From positions 1-24,055 of the forward strand of contig CAJMEC010000027.1 of NCBI GenBank assembly GCA_905212345.1: a stretch of DNA of 24,055 bases. The letters run 5' to 3'. Position 1 is the first letter of the stretch. Every line of letters begins with the position of its first letter. The notes below the pieces were generated by a model. It did no database searches. It worked only from the letters and a program-made list of their open reading frames with translations, and was not told where the DNA came from. Shown piece after piece: positions 1-7,993 of this stretch. The translations under genes and the position numbers were made by a program. The DNA comes from an uncultured Sutterella sp. (GTDB lineage: Bacteria; Pseudomonadota; Gammaproteobacteria; Burkholderiales; Burkholderiaceae_F).

Positions 1-340
1 TTGCAAGTTTCCCCCATGCAATATCTGAACCCAGTGAACGGCATTCACACTCCCCTTCTCCTTCATCCTTTTCAAAAGCCTCACGGATCATTGATACGGC
101 AACAAAAAAGAGAAGCCCAAAAGCAACCCAGTGATCCCAGGCATTAATAAGGCTATAAAGGGCGCCCCCCGCAAGCCAGCCGACAGCAGGCATCAGTGCC
201 TGAAAAGCTCCGAACACAACAGAGAACTTCAACACATGAGAGACTTTGATTTTTGGCTGCACGGCTCCCCAACACAAGGCTACAACCATTGCGTCAACCG
301 ACAAAGCAACAGCGATACCAAAGATCTCTAATAATTGCAC
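1..340 (-). CDS. mntP: Manganese efflux pump MntP, 5' part (cut by window start)
   Basis: Reading the minus strand from a GTG at 338-340 gives about 113 codons without a stop, running off the window start. The product is hydrophobic and matches the N-terminal half of MntP, the inner-membrane Mn2+ exporter. Visible hallmarks are the first-helix acidic motif ALSVDA, the second-helix segment FGAFQALMPAVGW and the third-helix segment WDHWVAFGLLFF. An acidic, cysteine-bearing loop (EKDEGEGECEC) follows. A purine-rich AAGGATC lies 5-11 bases before the GTG and decides the start. The C-terminal half is outside the window. The 5' leader is only about 50 bases before brnQ begins, so there is no room for the yybP-ykoY manganese riboswitch found upstream of mntP in some species. 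Confidence 0.88.
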   Translation of the reverse strand, partial: MQLLEIFGIAVALSVDAMVVALCWGAVQPKIKVSHVLKFSVVFGAFQALMPAVGWLAGGALYSLINAWDHWVAFGLLFFVAVSMIREAFEKDEGEGECECRSLGSDIAWGKLA

Positions 341-369
341 TTTTGATCCTTCAGATTAGTAAAGGCGCC

Positions 370-375
370 ATTATA
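370..375 (-). promoter_or_regulatory. Likely -10 element for mntP
   Basis: The minus strand reads TATAAT here, 30 bases before the mntP GTG. No good -35 at 17 bases is visible; TTTAAT with a 16-base spacer is the nearest, and it lies in the end of brnQ. Separate transcription of mntP from brnQ is inferred. Confidence 0.45.
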
Positions 376-392
376 GCGAGCGCTTCTGACAA

Positions 393-1718
393 TTAAATTT
401 CAAGATGACGCTTTGAGTAAAAAATTCCGATCACCCAACCGATAAGGGCCGGCGTCACCCACTCCAACCCAATAGAATAAAAAGGCAAATGTGACAACAA
501 AGGCACATTAACACCAACATCTTTGAGCGCGCCGGCAACGCTCACAATCGCAGTCATCGTAATAGTCAATGGATAAACCTTCGAAAAATTCTGATTAAAG
601 TGATGTGTCAACCCGAGAATAATCAGCATTAAGGCTACAGGATAAATTGACATCAATACCGGGATAGACAGTTTAAGAATAAGTGTTAAACCTGCGTTCG
701 AAACAACCATGCTGCAAAGCACAAACACCAGGAGCCAACCGCGGTAGGAAAGGGCTGGGAAAACTTTTGTGAAATAATCGCTGCAGCAGGATAAAAGACC
801 CACACAGGTGTTTAAGCAAGCAACAAAGAAAATCATTCCTAAAAGAATGATGCCCCAAGAACCAAATTGAATTTCAGCCACGGAAGTTAATGTTTGCGCA
901 CCATTTTCGGTGATCAAACCAGCTCCACCCACGGTTGCCCCAATATGGGCTAACGCCAAATAGATCGTAATCAGGAAAAATCCGGCAATCATGCCGGCTT
1001 TTACCGTCTCTCGCACTACCCCCTCTGTATTGCTCACCCCCAGGGCCTGGACATTTAAGGCAATAATCAAACCGAAGTTAAGCGCTGCCAGTGTATCCAT
1101 GGTTTGATAGCCTTCCAAAAAGCCTCTGACAAAAGCATTAAGGTCATACGGGGGTAAAGCTAGACCATAGCCCGCGATCGGTCGGAACAAACACGCCAGG
1201 AAAAGAAGCGCAATCATGATAATGAGTGCGGGCGAAGTCACTTTGCCGAGACGTTGCGTGAGCTTTTCAGGATTTAAAGCCATGATCCCGGCAAGTCCAA
1301 AAAAGAAGACAGAGTACAAAAATTGGGCGCAAGCCAAAGGAGAAAAATCCATGAAGAAAGGCTCTGTCGCTTCTGTAAATATCGGCGCCAATGCCATTTC
1401 AAAAGAAGTACTCGCCGTACGGGGAATGGCCACGCAGGGACCGATTGACAAATAAATGAGCAATGTAAAAATAAAGGCAAACTGCGGATGAACGCGAGAG
1501 GCTAACATCATTAAGCCGCCAGAGCGGGCAACCGTCATCACCCCGAGGATCGGAAAACACACGGCCGTGATTGCAAAGCCGGCCATGGCCCATGGCATGT
1601 CAACGCCGGCTAAAGAGCCCAGATAGGGCGGGAAAATAAGATTGCCCGCCCCAAAAAACATGGAAAAAAGAGTTAACCCCAACAACAAACGTTGGTTAAA
1701 ACTAAATTGATTGCTCAT
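393..1718 (-). CDS. brnQ: Branched-chain amino acid carrier BrnQ (LIVCS family)
   Basis: A 441-residue, very hydrophobic protein with about 12 membrane segments, the usual length for BrnQ, which imports leucine, isoleucine and valine across the inner membrane with Na+ or H+. The N-terminus holds the family signature LFSMFFGAGNLIFPPYLG (about residues 17-34), followed by GPCVAIPRTASTSFE (about 92-106), both typical of LIVCS carriers. The ATG at 1716-1718 is kept because this N-terminus aligns with the family; the upstream purine signal is poor. The stop is 53 bases before mntP, on the same strand. The 210 bases to the divergent dinB hold the promoters of both; an inverted repeat GAAAT-4-ATTTC at 1737-1750 lies 18 bases before the start, significance unknown. 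Confidence 0.95.
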   Translation of the reverse strand: MSNQFSFNQRLLLGLTLFSMFFGAGNLIFPPYLGSLAGVDMPWAMAGFAITAVCFPILGVMTVARSGGLMMLASRVHPQFAFIFTLLIYLSIGPCVAIPRTASTSFEMALAPIFTEATEPFFMDFSPLACAQFLYSVFFFGLAGIMALNPEKLTQRLGKVTSPALIIMIALLFLACLFRPIAGYGLALPPYDLNAFVRGFLEGYQTMDTLAALNFGLIIALNVQALGVSNTEGVVRETVKAGMIAGFFLITIYLALAHIGATVGGAGLITENGAQTLTSVAEIQFGSWGIILLGMIFFVACLNTCVGLLSCCSDYFTKVFPALSYRGWLLVFVLCSMVVSNAGLTLILKLSIPVLMSIYPVALMLIILGLTHHFNQNFSKVYPLTITMTAIVSVAGALKDVGVNVPLLSHLPFYSIGLEWVTPALIGWVIGIFYSKRHLEI

Positions 1719-1928
1719 AGGAAAAATAGCTATATCGAAATCTGAATTTCAAAAATTCCGCTACTTTAGCAAATTTCAGGAAAAGCCAATACTCTGGCAA
1801 TCCCTATATCACAGAGATGCAATACCGACTGCAAACTCCAATCACTGTCTTTCTCTTTTATTTTCAGTACTGTCATCCGTTTCGGTGTTAAATCCAACAT
1901 TAGAAAAATTTATTTAGAATTCGCGACT

Positions 1929-3008
1929 ATGAATGCCAAACCCTTCCGAAAAATTATTCATGTTGACATGGATGCGTTTTTTGCGTCTGTTGAGCAACGT
2001 GATCACCCAGCCTTGCGCGGCAAACCTATTGCCGTTGGACACGCCGGAGCCCGAGGGGTAGTGGCCACTGCCAGTTATGAGGCAAGAAAATTCGGCGTGC
2101 ATTCTGCCATGCCTTCGGCTAAAGCACGAGAGCTCTGCCCTGAGCTTATTTTTGTTCATTCTCGAATGAAACACTATCAAGCTGTTTCTAAACAAGTCCG
2201 AGCAATTTTTGAACGCTACACCGACATCATCGAACCGGTTTCCATTGACGAGGCGTTTTTAGACGTCACTGACAATAAGATCGGTGCAAGAACAGGCTTA
2301 GAAATTGCCAAGCGGATAAAAAAAGAGATTCGTGAGGAGCTGGGATTAGTGGCAAGCGCCGGCGTGAGTTACAACAAATTTTTAGCCAAAATCGCAAGCG
2401 ATTACCGAAAACCCGATGGCCTTTGTGTCATTCATCCGGATCAAGCTTTAGATTTCATTGACAAGCTTCCAATTGAAGCCTTTTGGGGAATTGGTCCTGC
2501 CACCGCAAAACGATTACACGCTTTAGGCATCACAACAGCGCCGCAATTAAGAGAGGTCAGTCTCTCACGATTGACTGAATTGTTCGGCAAAGCCGGTCTG
2601 ACCTACTATAACTTTGTCAGAGGTATTGATGATCGACAGGTAACCACTCACCGAGAACGTAAGTCCGTCGGCTGTGAAGAAACGTTTGGGCGCGATATTA
2701 AAGGGAAAGTCATCGATGAAGCCTTGGCTTCGGTCATTAATGAGCTTGCGCAAAGGGTTAACCGCCGAAAATTTAAAGGAAAAAGGTTGACACTTAAAGT
2801 ACGCTTTCCTGATTTCACCACCTTGACCCGCAGCGGTTCTGGTCATGAGGTACTCGATAGTGTAGAAAAGATTACGCCCTTGGCTTACCAGCTTTTAAAA
2901 AATGTGACCCTGCCCGCTACCGGTATTCGTCTTTTAGGTCTTTCTGTTTCCAAAACCGAACAAGAAATCCGCGAAGACCATTTGGCTAAACAGATGACTC
3001 TTTTTTGA
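1929..3008 (+). CDS. dinB: DNA polymerase IV (Y-family)
   Basis: A 359-residue Y-family error-prone polymerase acting in translesion synthesis. The palm carries the catalytic motif HVDMDAFFASVE (about residues 11-22) and the second acidic motif SIDEAFLDV (about 104-112). The little-finger domain fills the C-terminal third. The last residues, QMTLF, form a beta-clamp-binding motif at the very C-terminus, as in E. coli Pol IV, so the protein looks intact and able to bind the sliding clamp. The ATG at 1929 fits the family N-terminus, but no clear Shine-Dalgarno sequence precedes it. I looked for a LexA box (CTGT-N8-ACAG) in 1719-1928 and found none, so SOS control by an E. coli-type box is not supported. 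Confidence 0.97.
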   Translation: MNAKPFRKIIHVDMDAFFASVEQRDHPALRGKPIAVGHAGARGVVATASYEARKFGVHSAMPSAKARELCPELIFVHSRMKHYQAVSKQVRAIFERYTDIIEPVSIDEAFLDVTDNKIGARTGLEIAKRIKKEIREELGLVASAGVSYNKFLAKIASDYRKPDGLCVIHPDQALDFIDKLPIEAFWGIGPATAKRLHALGITTAPQLREVSLSRLTELFGKAGLTYYNFVRGIDDRQVTTHRERKSVGCEETFGRDIKGKVIDEALASVINELAQRVNRRKFKGKRLTLKVRFPDFTTLTRSGSGHEVLDSVEKITPLAYQLLKNVTLPATGIRLLGLSVSKTEQEIREDHLAKQMTLF

Positions 3009-3011
3009 CAG

Positions 3012-3021
3012 TTGATATAAT
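3012..3021 (+). promoter_or_regulatory. Extended -10 promoter before the SLAC1/TehA-type gene
   Basis: TGATATAAT, an extended -10 (TGn-TATAAT), lies just after the dinB stop and 33 bases before the next start codon. A TTGACA overlapping the dinB stop is only 5 bases upstream, too close to act as its -35. The perfect hexamer plus the TG dinucleotide suggest a promoter separate from dinB. Confidence 0.5.
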
Positions 3022-3053
3022 CGCTCGTCTTTTAACATCCCGGAACTTAAAGA

Positions 3054-4007
3054 ATGATTAAACGCGTCCGTGCACTGCCCACCCCGGTAGCGGGGCTTGC
3101 ACTTGGTATTTCCAGTTTAGGCTGGTCGATGGAAAATGCTCTTCCGCTTTATGGTTGGGGCCAACTTATCGGAGCCGGTATAGCCGTTGTATTGCTTTGC
3201 CTGCTGCTTACTCGATTTGTTTTTCACGCCGACACCCTTATTACTGATCTGCGCCACCCTGTTTTAGGCAGTATTGTGCCCACGTTTGCCATGGCCACGA
3301 TGGTGGTCTCTAAAGCAATCGGTCGCTTTTTCCCTCTTGTCGGCGAGTACCTATGGCTTGCGGCTGTGATCGTGCACCTGCTCTTTTTGGGCGCCTTTAT
3401 TGTTTTCCGCATGCGCGAACGTCAAATGCAGCACATGGTTCCAAGTTGGTTTATTCCACCTGTAGGCATCATCGTAGCTGATGTTGCCTGTCCTTCTCCG
3501 GAATGGTTTAATTTCGCTCAAGTCCTGTTGACAATTGGCATTGTTTCCTATGCTGTTATGCTTCCGGTCATGATTTATCGTTTCATGTTCTACGCACAGG
3601 TTCCTGATGCCGCCAAGCCCACCATAGCGATTTTGGCCGCTCCTGCCAGTCTCTCATTAGCTGGTCTTTTAACTGTGGTTGAGAATCCCTCTCCGCTTTT
3701 GTGCGCTGTCCTATTGGGGATTGCCGTATTAATGACCGTAGTCATCTACCTTTCGCTCTTTAAGTTGCTTCGTCTACCCTTTTCTCCCGGCTACGCGGCT
3801 TTCACCTTCCCTTTGGCAATCGGCGCTACCGCGCTCTATAAAATGAGCAATTTAGTCGGTCAGTATGAAGTCGGCGCTTTTTATGCTTGGGAGCTCAGAA
3901 TGCACGCAAACGCTGAATTAGTGATCGCCACCTGCATCATTACCTATGTGGCCATTCTCTTTATCAAAAATTTGGACAAAATTCTGCCTAAACCTCAAAA
4001 AGAGTAA
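3054..4007 (+). CDS. SLAC1/TehA (TDT) family anion channel or exporter
   Basis: A 317-residue integral membrane protein with about ten hydrophobic segments. The N-terminal LPTPVAGLALGISSLGW (about residues 8-24) is the signature of the TDT/SLAC1 family, which includes TehA and the bacterial proteins once named exfoliative-toxin-like. HPVLGSIVPTFAMATMV (about 67-83) is a second conserved block. Family members conduct or export small anions; the substrate here cannot be told from sequence. The ATG at 3054 is preceded by a modest purine run. A terminator follows 26 bases after the stop, so the gene looks like a single transcription unit or the end of one beginning with dinB. Confidence 0.85.
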   Translation: MIKRVRALPTPVAGLALGISSLGWSMENALPLYGWGQLIGAGIAVVLLCLLLTRFVFHADTLITDLRHPVLGSIVPTFAMATMVVSKAIGRFFPLVGEYLWLAAVIVHLLFLGAFIVFRMRERQMQHMVPSWFIPPVGIIVADVACPSPEWFNFAQVLLTIGIVSYAVMLPVMIYRFMFYAQVPDAAKPTIAILAAPASLSLAGLLTVVENPSPLLCAVLLGIAVLMTVVIYLSLFKLLRLPFSPGYAAFTFPLAIGATALYKMSNLVGQYEVGAFYAWELRMHANAELVIATCIITYVAILFIKNLDKILPKPQKE

Positions 4008-4032
4008 CGGTTTGTAGGATTTCCTCATCTTA

Positions 4033-4072
4033 AGCCGCCTTTTCAGTTAACCTTGAAGGCGGCTCATTTTTT
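4033..4072 (+). terminator. Rho-independent terminator after the SLAC1/TehA-type gene
   Basis: A nine-base-pair stem, AGCCGCCTT (4033-4041) with AAGGCGGCT (4056-4064), is followed by CA and six T at 4067-4072. It covers the TTG at 4053 that would otherwise extend the next gene and argues against that start. Confidence 0.8.
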
Positions 4073-4082
4073 ACGTAATCCG

Positions 4083-4616
4083 ATGGAATTTTTGTTTTTG
4101 CACTTTATTCAATCGTTAAGAAGCGAAAATCTTGATCATTTCATGCTTTTCGTGTCTTTCCTGGGCAATTTAGGTGCCATTTGGATTGCGCTCGCCGCTC
4201 TTTTGCTCATTGTCAAAAGATACCGTCAGTCTGGTTTGGCCGTCAGCATTGCACTGCTAGTTGATTTCGTTTCAGTTAACCTCATCATCAAACCGTTGGT
4301 CGGACGAGAACGTCCCTGTGACGTAACCGTGCCTGAAGACATGTTGCTTGCTTGTTTAAGCGACCACTCCTTTCCATCCGGTCACACGGCGGCCGCCTTC
4401 GCCGCGGCGTTTGCCCTATTTCTTTATCATAAAAAAGCCGGTTCGCTCGCTTTGATCCTTGCCTTTTTAATGGGCTTTTCTCGACTCTACCTCTTTGTGC
4501 ATTTTCCAAGCGACGTTATCGCCGGCGCACTATTAGGACTCATTTTCGGCTTTATTGGATACAAATTCGCATTGCGTAGAAACAAAAAAGCTCCGAACAC
4601 TGGGAACGGAGCTTAG
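4083..4616 (+). CDS. PAP2-family membrane phosphatase
   Basis: A 177-residue membrane protein of the type 2 phosphatidic acid phosphatase superfamily, which dephosphorylates lipid phosphates such as undecaprenyl pyrophosphate or phosphatidylglycerol phosphate; the substrate here is not predictable. The three catalytic motifs are intact: KPLVGRERP (K-x6-RP), PSGHT, and SRLYLFVHFPSD (SR-x5-H-x3-D, with the His and Asp of the nucleophile relay). The start chosen is ATG 4083; the frame is open back to a TTG at 4053, but that codon lies inside a terminator hairpin. No clear Shine-Dalgarno sequence precedes 4083, so the start is less certain than the identity. The last nine codons form the hairpin that terminates the convergent dnaJ. 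Confidence 0.9.
   Translation: MEFLFLHFIQSLRSENLDHFMLFVSFLGNLGAIWIALAALLLIVKRYRQSGLAVSIALLVDFVSVNLIIKPLVGRERPCDVTVPEDMLLACLSDHSFPSGHTAAAFAAAFALFLYHKKAGSLALILAFLMGFSRLYLFVHFPSDVIAGALLGLIFGFIGYKFALRRNKKAPNTGNGA
4584..4614 (-). terminator. Terminator of the dnaK-dnaJ unit, inside the PAP2 gene
   Basis: On the minus strand the stem AAGCTCCG / CGGAGCTT (arms 4607-4614 and 4588-4595, 11-base loop) is followed by a run of six T (4584-4589 as A on plus). It is 19 bases beyond the dnaJ stop and lies entirely inside the PAP2 reading frame. Confidence 0.85.
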
Positions 4617-4632
4617 TTGAAAAGCGAACTTT

Positions 4633-5790
4633 TTAGCTGAAAAGATCTTTCATCTTATCCATGAAACTCTGGTGCTTCGGTGAATGCTTCTCACCGTGCT
4701 TGGAGACTGTTTCATCAAACTGTCGAAGCAAATCTTTTTGCTTTTGCGTCAAATTAACCGGCGTTTCAACAAACACATGGATATAAAGATCACCCATGTA
4801 GCCAGTACGTAGACTCTTGATACCCTTGCCACGCAGGCGCAAAATCTTACCGCTTTGCGTACCTTCGGGAATGGTGATGCGGGTTTCGCCATCCAAAACA
4901 GGCACATCCACGTCACCGCCCAAAGCCGCTGTGACAAATGAAATCGGCAATTCAACATGAAGGTCATCGCCATCACGTTGGAAAATTTCATGCGGCTTAA
5001 TACTGATTTCTACATACAAGTCGCCTGCCGGACCACCGTTGGTGCCGGGCTGACCTTTACCTTGCAAACGCACGCGTTGGCCGGCGTTGATACCAGCGGG
5101 AATCTTCACTTCAAGTGTCTTCATGACTTTCTTGAAGCCCGTGCCATCGCAATTCGGACAGGGGTCAGAAATCACCGTACCGGATCCATGGCAGTAGGGA
5201 CAAGTCTGCTGAACAGAGAAAAAGCCCTGTTTAGCATAAACGACGCCTGTACCGTTACAGTGCGGACAAGTCGTGGGCTTAGCTTTGGAGCGACTGCCCG
5301 TTCCATCACAAACATCACATTTTTCCCAAACAGGAACACGGATTTCCGCAGTGTAGCCCTTGGCCGCCTGCTCAAGCGTAATTTCAAGGTCGTAGCGTAA
5401 ATCCACTCCCTTGGTAGCTCGAGGGCCACTTTGTTGGCGACGACCACTCATGCCTTGGCCGAAAAATTCACTGAAAATGTCGCCCAAGTCACCCATATTA
5501 CCGAAACCGCCTGCGAAACCTTCAGGACCAAAACCACTGAAGCCGCCGGGACCACCGGCTGCGCCGTTCACGCCGGCTTTACCGAATCGGTCATAAGCGG
5601 CACGCTTTTGTTCATCACCCAAAACCTCGTAGGCTTCACCGATTTCCTTAAACTTCGCTTCGGCCTCTTTATCCCCATTGTTGCGGTCGGGGTGATACTT
5701 CATGGCCAGACGACGATAAGCTTTTTTAATTTCGGCTGCGCTTGCGCTTTTATCTACACCCAATACTTCGTAATAGTCACGATCGCTCAT
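4633..5790 (-). CDS. dnaJ: Co-chaperone DnaJ (Hsp40)
   Basis: A 385-residue type I J-protein that delivers unfolded substrates to DnaK and stimulates its ATPase. Domains in order: the J domain with the invariant HPD (in YHPDRN), a Gly/Phe-rich linker (about residues 75-125), four zinc-binding CxxCxGxG repeats (CDVCDGTG, CPHCNGTG, CPYCHGSG, CPNCDGTG) forming two zinc centres, and the C-terminal substrate-binding and dimerisation domains. The ATG at 5788-5790 gives the family N-terminus MSDRDYYEVLGV and has AAGGAT upstream; the frame is open 12 codons further but without family support. It follows dnaK by 131 bases that carry two hairpins. Confidence 0.98.
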   Translation of the reverse strand: MSDRDYYEVLGVDKSASAAEIKKAYRRLAMKYHPDRNNGDKEAEAKFKEIGEAYEVLGDEQKRAAYDRFGKAGVNGAAGGPGGFSGFGPEGFAGGFGNMGDLGDIFSEFFGQGMSGRRQQSGPRATKGVDLRYDLEITLEQAAKGYTAEIRVPVWEKCDVCDGTGSRSKAKPTTCPHCNGTGVVYAKQGFFSVQQTCPYCHGSGTVISDPCPNCDGTGFKKVMKTLEVKIPAGINAGQRVRLQGKGQPGTNGGPAGDLYVEISIKPHEIFQRDGDDLHVELPISFVTAALGGDVDVPVLDGETRITIPEGTQSGKILRLRGKGIKSLRTGYMGDLYIHVFVETPVNLTQKQKDLLRQFDETVSKHGEKHSPKHQSFMDKMKDLFS

Positions 5791-5819
5791 TATTTTTCTA
5801 TCCTTGCGATAAAGCGATA

Positions 5820-5860
5820 GGTTCAAGCCCCGATGTCACCGACATCGCCGATCTTGAACC
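5820..5860 (-). other. Hairpin in the dnaJ leader
   Basis: On the minus strand GGTTCAAG (5853-5860) pairs with CTTGAACC (5820-5827), and an inner CGATGTC-ggt-GACATCG extends the stem after an internal loop. There is no T run, so it is not a standard terminator. It ends 30 bases before the dnaJ start and may affect message stability or dnaJ translation (inference). Confidence 0.6.
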
Positions 5861-5889
5861 TCGCTCATGAGACCCCTGTTCGGTACGAG

Positions 5890-5911
5890 TTTGGGGGCAA
5901 AGACCCCCAAA
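5890..5911 (-). other. Hairpin just after the dnaK stop
   Basis: A perfect eight-base-pair stem TTTGGGGG / CCCCCAAA with a six-base loop lies 10 bases past the dnaK stop. No T run follows. It could stop exonucleases and stabilise the dnaK part of the transcript, or partly attenuate transcription into dnaJ. Confidence 0.6.
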
Positions 5912-5921
5912 TTCTCACGGA

Positions 5922-7829
5922 TTATTTTTCTTTGGCATCCACATCAACCACATCATCGTCAGCCTTCTTGGCTTCTTGTTGCGGTTGAGCTTGCTGAGCT
6001 TGTTGAGCCTGAGCGTTCAACTTTTCGCCGATCTTTTGAGCGGCCGTCATCAAACGTTCAACAGCGGCATCAATAGCGGCCTTGTCTTCACCACGGATGG
6101 CTTCTTCAACCTTCTTGATACCGTCTTCGCAAGCCATGCGGTCAGAAGCTTCAACCTTGTCGCCCAAATCCTTCAAAGTCTTTTGGACTTGGTGGATGGA
6201 GGCATCGGCAATATTGCGCGATTGAGCCAATTCAAAGCGCTTGTGGTCTTCGGCCTTGTTCGCTTCAGCGTCGTTGACCATACGTTGAATTTCATCTTCG
6301 CTCAAACCGGAGCTAGCCTTAATCGTGATGTTATTTTCCTTGCCGGTGGCCTTATCCTTAGCCGAAACGTGCAAAATACCGTTGGCGTCAATATCAAAGG
6401 TCACTTCGATTTGCGGCAAACCACGAGGAGCCGGAGCGATACCTTCGAGGTTAAATTCACCCAAAAGCTTGTTGCTGGCGGCCATTTCACGTTCACCTTG
6501 GTAAACCTTAATGGTCACAGCCGGTTGATTATCTTCCGCAGTCGAGAACACCTGAGTGTGCTTGGTCGGGATCGTCGTGTTACGCTTAATCATGGAGGTC
6601 ATCACTCCACCCAAGGTTTCAATACCCAGGGTCAACGGCGTTACGTCCAAAAGCAACACATCATGACGTTCACCGGTCAAAACAGAGCCTTGAATAGCAG
6701 CACCGATTGCCACGGCTTCGTCCGGGTTGACGTCTTTACGCGGTTCCTGACCGAAGAATTCACGAACCGTTTCCTGAACCTTCGGCATACGGGATTGACC
6801 GCCGACCAAAATCACGTCTGTAATTTCGCTCTTGGAGCAACCAGCATCAGCCAAAGCTTTGCGACACGGCTCAATCGTACGAGCAATCAAGTCTTCCACC
6901 ATGCTTTCGAACTTGGCGCGGGTTAAATTGACGTTCAAGTGCTTCGGACCCGTCGCATCGGCCGTGATATACGGCAAGTTGATTTCCGTTTCCTGACGGC
7001 TGGACAACTCAATCTTGGCCTTTTCTGCGGCATCCTTCAAACGTTGCAAAGCGATAATGTCCTTGCTCAAGTCAACGCCGGTGTCTTTCTTGAATTCAGA
7101 AATCAAATAATCAACGATGCGTTGGTCGAAGTCTTCGCCACCCAAGAACGTATCACCGTTCGTAGACAGCACTTCAAACTGCTTGTCACCATCAACATCA
7201 GCCAAGTCAATGATGGAGATATCGAACGTACCGCCACCCAAGTCATACACGGCGATCTTTTTATCGCCCTTGCCGGCCTTATCAAGACCGAAAGCCAAAG
7301 CAGCAGCCGTCGGTTCGTTGATGATACGCTTGACTTCCAAACCGGCAATACGACCGGCATCCTTCGTAGCCTGACGTTGGCTATCATTAAAGTAAGCAGG
7401 CACCGTAATCACAGCTTCCGTTACCGTTTCACCAAGGTAGTCTTCAGCGGTTTGCTTCATCTTACGGAGCACTTCAGCGGAAACCTGTTGCGGCGCAAGC
7501 TTCTTGCCGTCCAAAACGCTCACCCAGGCATCACCGTTTTCCGCACGAGAAATAGAGAACGGCATCAAGGAAATATCACGTTGAACTTCCGCGTCATCGA
7601 AACGACGACCAATCAAACGCTTAACAGCAAACAAGGTATTCTTCGGATTGGTCACAGCCTGACGCTTGGCGGTGGCGCCTACCAACACTTCGCCGTTGTC
7701 CATGTAAGCAACGATGGACGGCGTCGTACGTGCGCCTTCACTGTTTTCGATCACGTGAATCTTGTCACCTTCCATGACGGCTACGGCAGAGTTCGTCGTA
7801 CCCAAGTCAATACCAATAATCTTTGCCAT
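5922..7829 (-). CDS. dnaK: Chaperone DnaK (Hsp70)
   Basis: A 635-residue Hsp70, full length for the family. The ATPase domain (about residues 1-383) opens with GIDLGTTNSAVAV and contains the phosphate-loop motif YDLGGGTFDISI and VGGQSRMPKVQ. The interdomain linker is seen as DVLLLDVTPLTLG. The substrate-binding domain and helical lid follow, and the C-terminus ends in a Gln/Ala-rich, then acidic tail (DDDVVDVDAKEK), as in other proteobacterial DnaK. It folds and refolds cytoplasmic proteins with DnaJ and GrpE and usually restrains sigma-32. The ATG at 7827-7829 is clear. A sigma-32-type promoter lies 83-110 bases upstream, so dnaK need not depend on the grpE promoter. The codon pattern leaves long open frames on the opposite strand; see rejected items. 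Confidence 0.99.
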   Translation of the reverse strand: MAKIIGIDLGTTNSAVAVMEGDKIHVIENSEGARTTPSIVAYMDNGEVLVGATAKRQAVTNPKNTLFAVKRLIGRRFDDAEVQRDISLMPFSISRAENGDAWVSVLDGKKLAPQQVSAEVLRKMKQTAEDYLGETVTEAVITVPAYFNDSQRQATKDAGRIAGLEVKRIINEPTAAALAFGLDKAGKGDKKIAVYDLGGGTFDISIIDLADVDGDKQFEVLSTNGDTFLGGEDFDQRIVDYLISEFKKDTGVDLSKDIIALQRLKDAAEKAKIELSSRQETEINLPYITADATGPKHLNVNLTRAKFESMVEDLIARTIEPCRKALADAGCSKSEITDVILVGGQSRMPKVQETVREFFGQEPRKDVNPDEAVAIGAAIQGSVLTGERHDVLLLDVTPLTLGIETLGGVMTSMIKRNTTIPTKHTQVFSTAEDNQPAVTIKVYQGEREMAASNKLLGEFNLEGIAPAPRGLPQIEVTFDIDANGILHVSAKDKATGKENNITIKASSGLSEDEIQRMVNDAEANKAEDHKRFELAQSRNIADASIHQVQKTLKDLGDKVEASDRMACEDGIKKVEEAIRGEDKAAIDAAVERLMTAAQKIGEKLNAQAQQAQQAQPQQEAKKADDDVVDVDAKEK

Positions 7830-7911
7830 TTTTAAATTCCTTCGTTTAAAACTCTCAAATTCTTTACTTCGGCAGGAACATCTAATTGTGTTTCCCGACG
7901 CTCTATCCCCA

Positions 7912-7939
7912 ATATGGGGATGAGGCTGAAACTTTCAAG
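7912..7939 (-). promoter_or_regulatory. Heat-shock (sigma-32) promoter of dnaK
   Basis: On the minus strand CTTGAAA (7933-7939), a 13-base spacer and CCCCATAT (7912-7919) match the established RpoH consensus CTTGAAA-N13-15-CCCCATnT at every defined position. The element lies between grpE and dnaK. TTGGGG continues directly after the -10. Confidence 0.92.
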
Positions 7940-7993
7940 GGGTTTGTTTACAAATAATTGCACTCTCAAAAGTTTCTTAGATAATTCAAAGTG

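Noticed and set aside
131..331. A 66-codon frame on the plus strand at the window start
   Set aside because: The opposite strand encodes MntP in full agreement with the family, so this frame is a shadow.
341..392. yybP-ykoY manganese riboswitch before mntP
   Set aside because: Only 52 bases separate mntP from brnQ, too short for this riboswitch, and its conserved loops are absent.
1719..1928. LexA (SOS) box before dinB
   Set aside because: CTGT occurs but no CTGT-N8-ACAG or close variant is present.
4053..4082. TTG at 4053 as start of the PAP2 protein
   Set aside because: It lies in the loop-proximal arm of a good terminator and lacks a Shine-Dalgarno sequence; the ATG at 4083 gives a normal PAP2 N-terminus.
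4957..5820. Plus-strand frames opposite dnaJ (147 and 129 codons)
   Set aside because: They lie wholly antisense to a fully conserved dnaJ and look like no known protein.
5976..7835. Two long open frames (316 and 298 codons) on the plus strand opposite dnaK
   Set aside because: They are antisense shadows produced by the codon usage of dnaK, a known artefact for Hsp70 genes. They have no ribosome binding site or family resemblance, and dnaK itself is intact.
7830..7993. CIRCE element (HrcA site) before dnaK
   Set aside because: Only a single GCACTC-like half is present; the required partner GAGTGC at nine bases is missing. The sigma-32 promoter explains the region.
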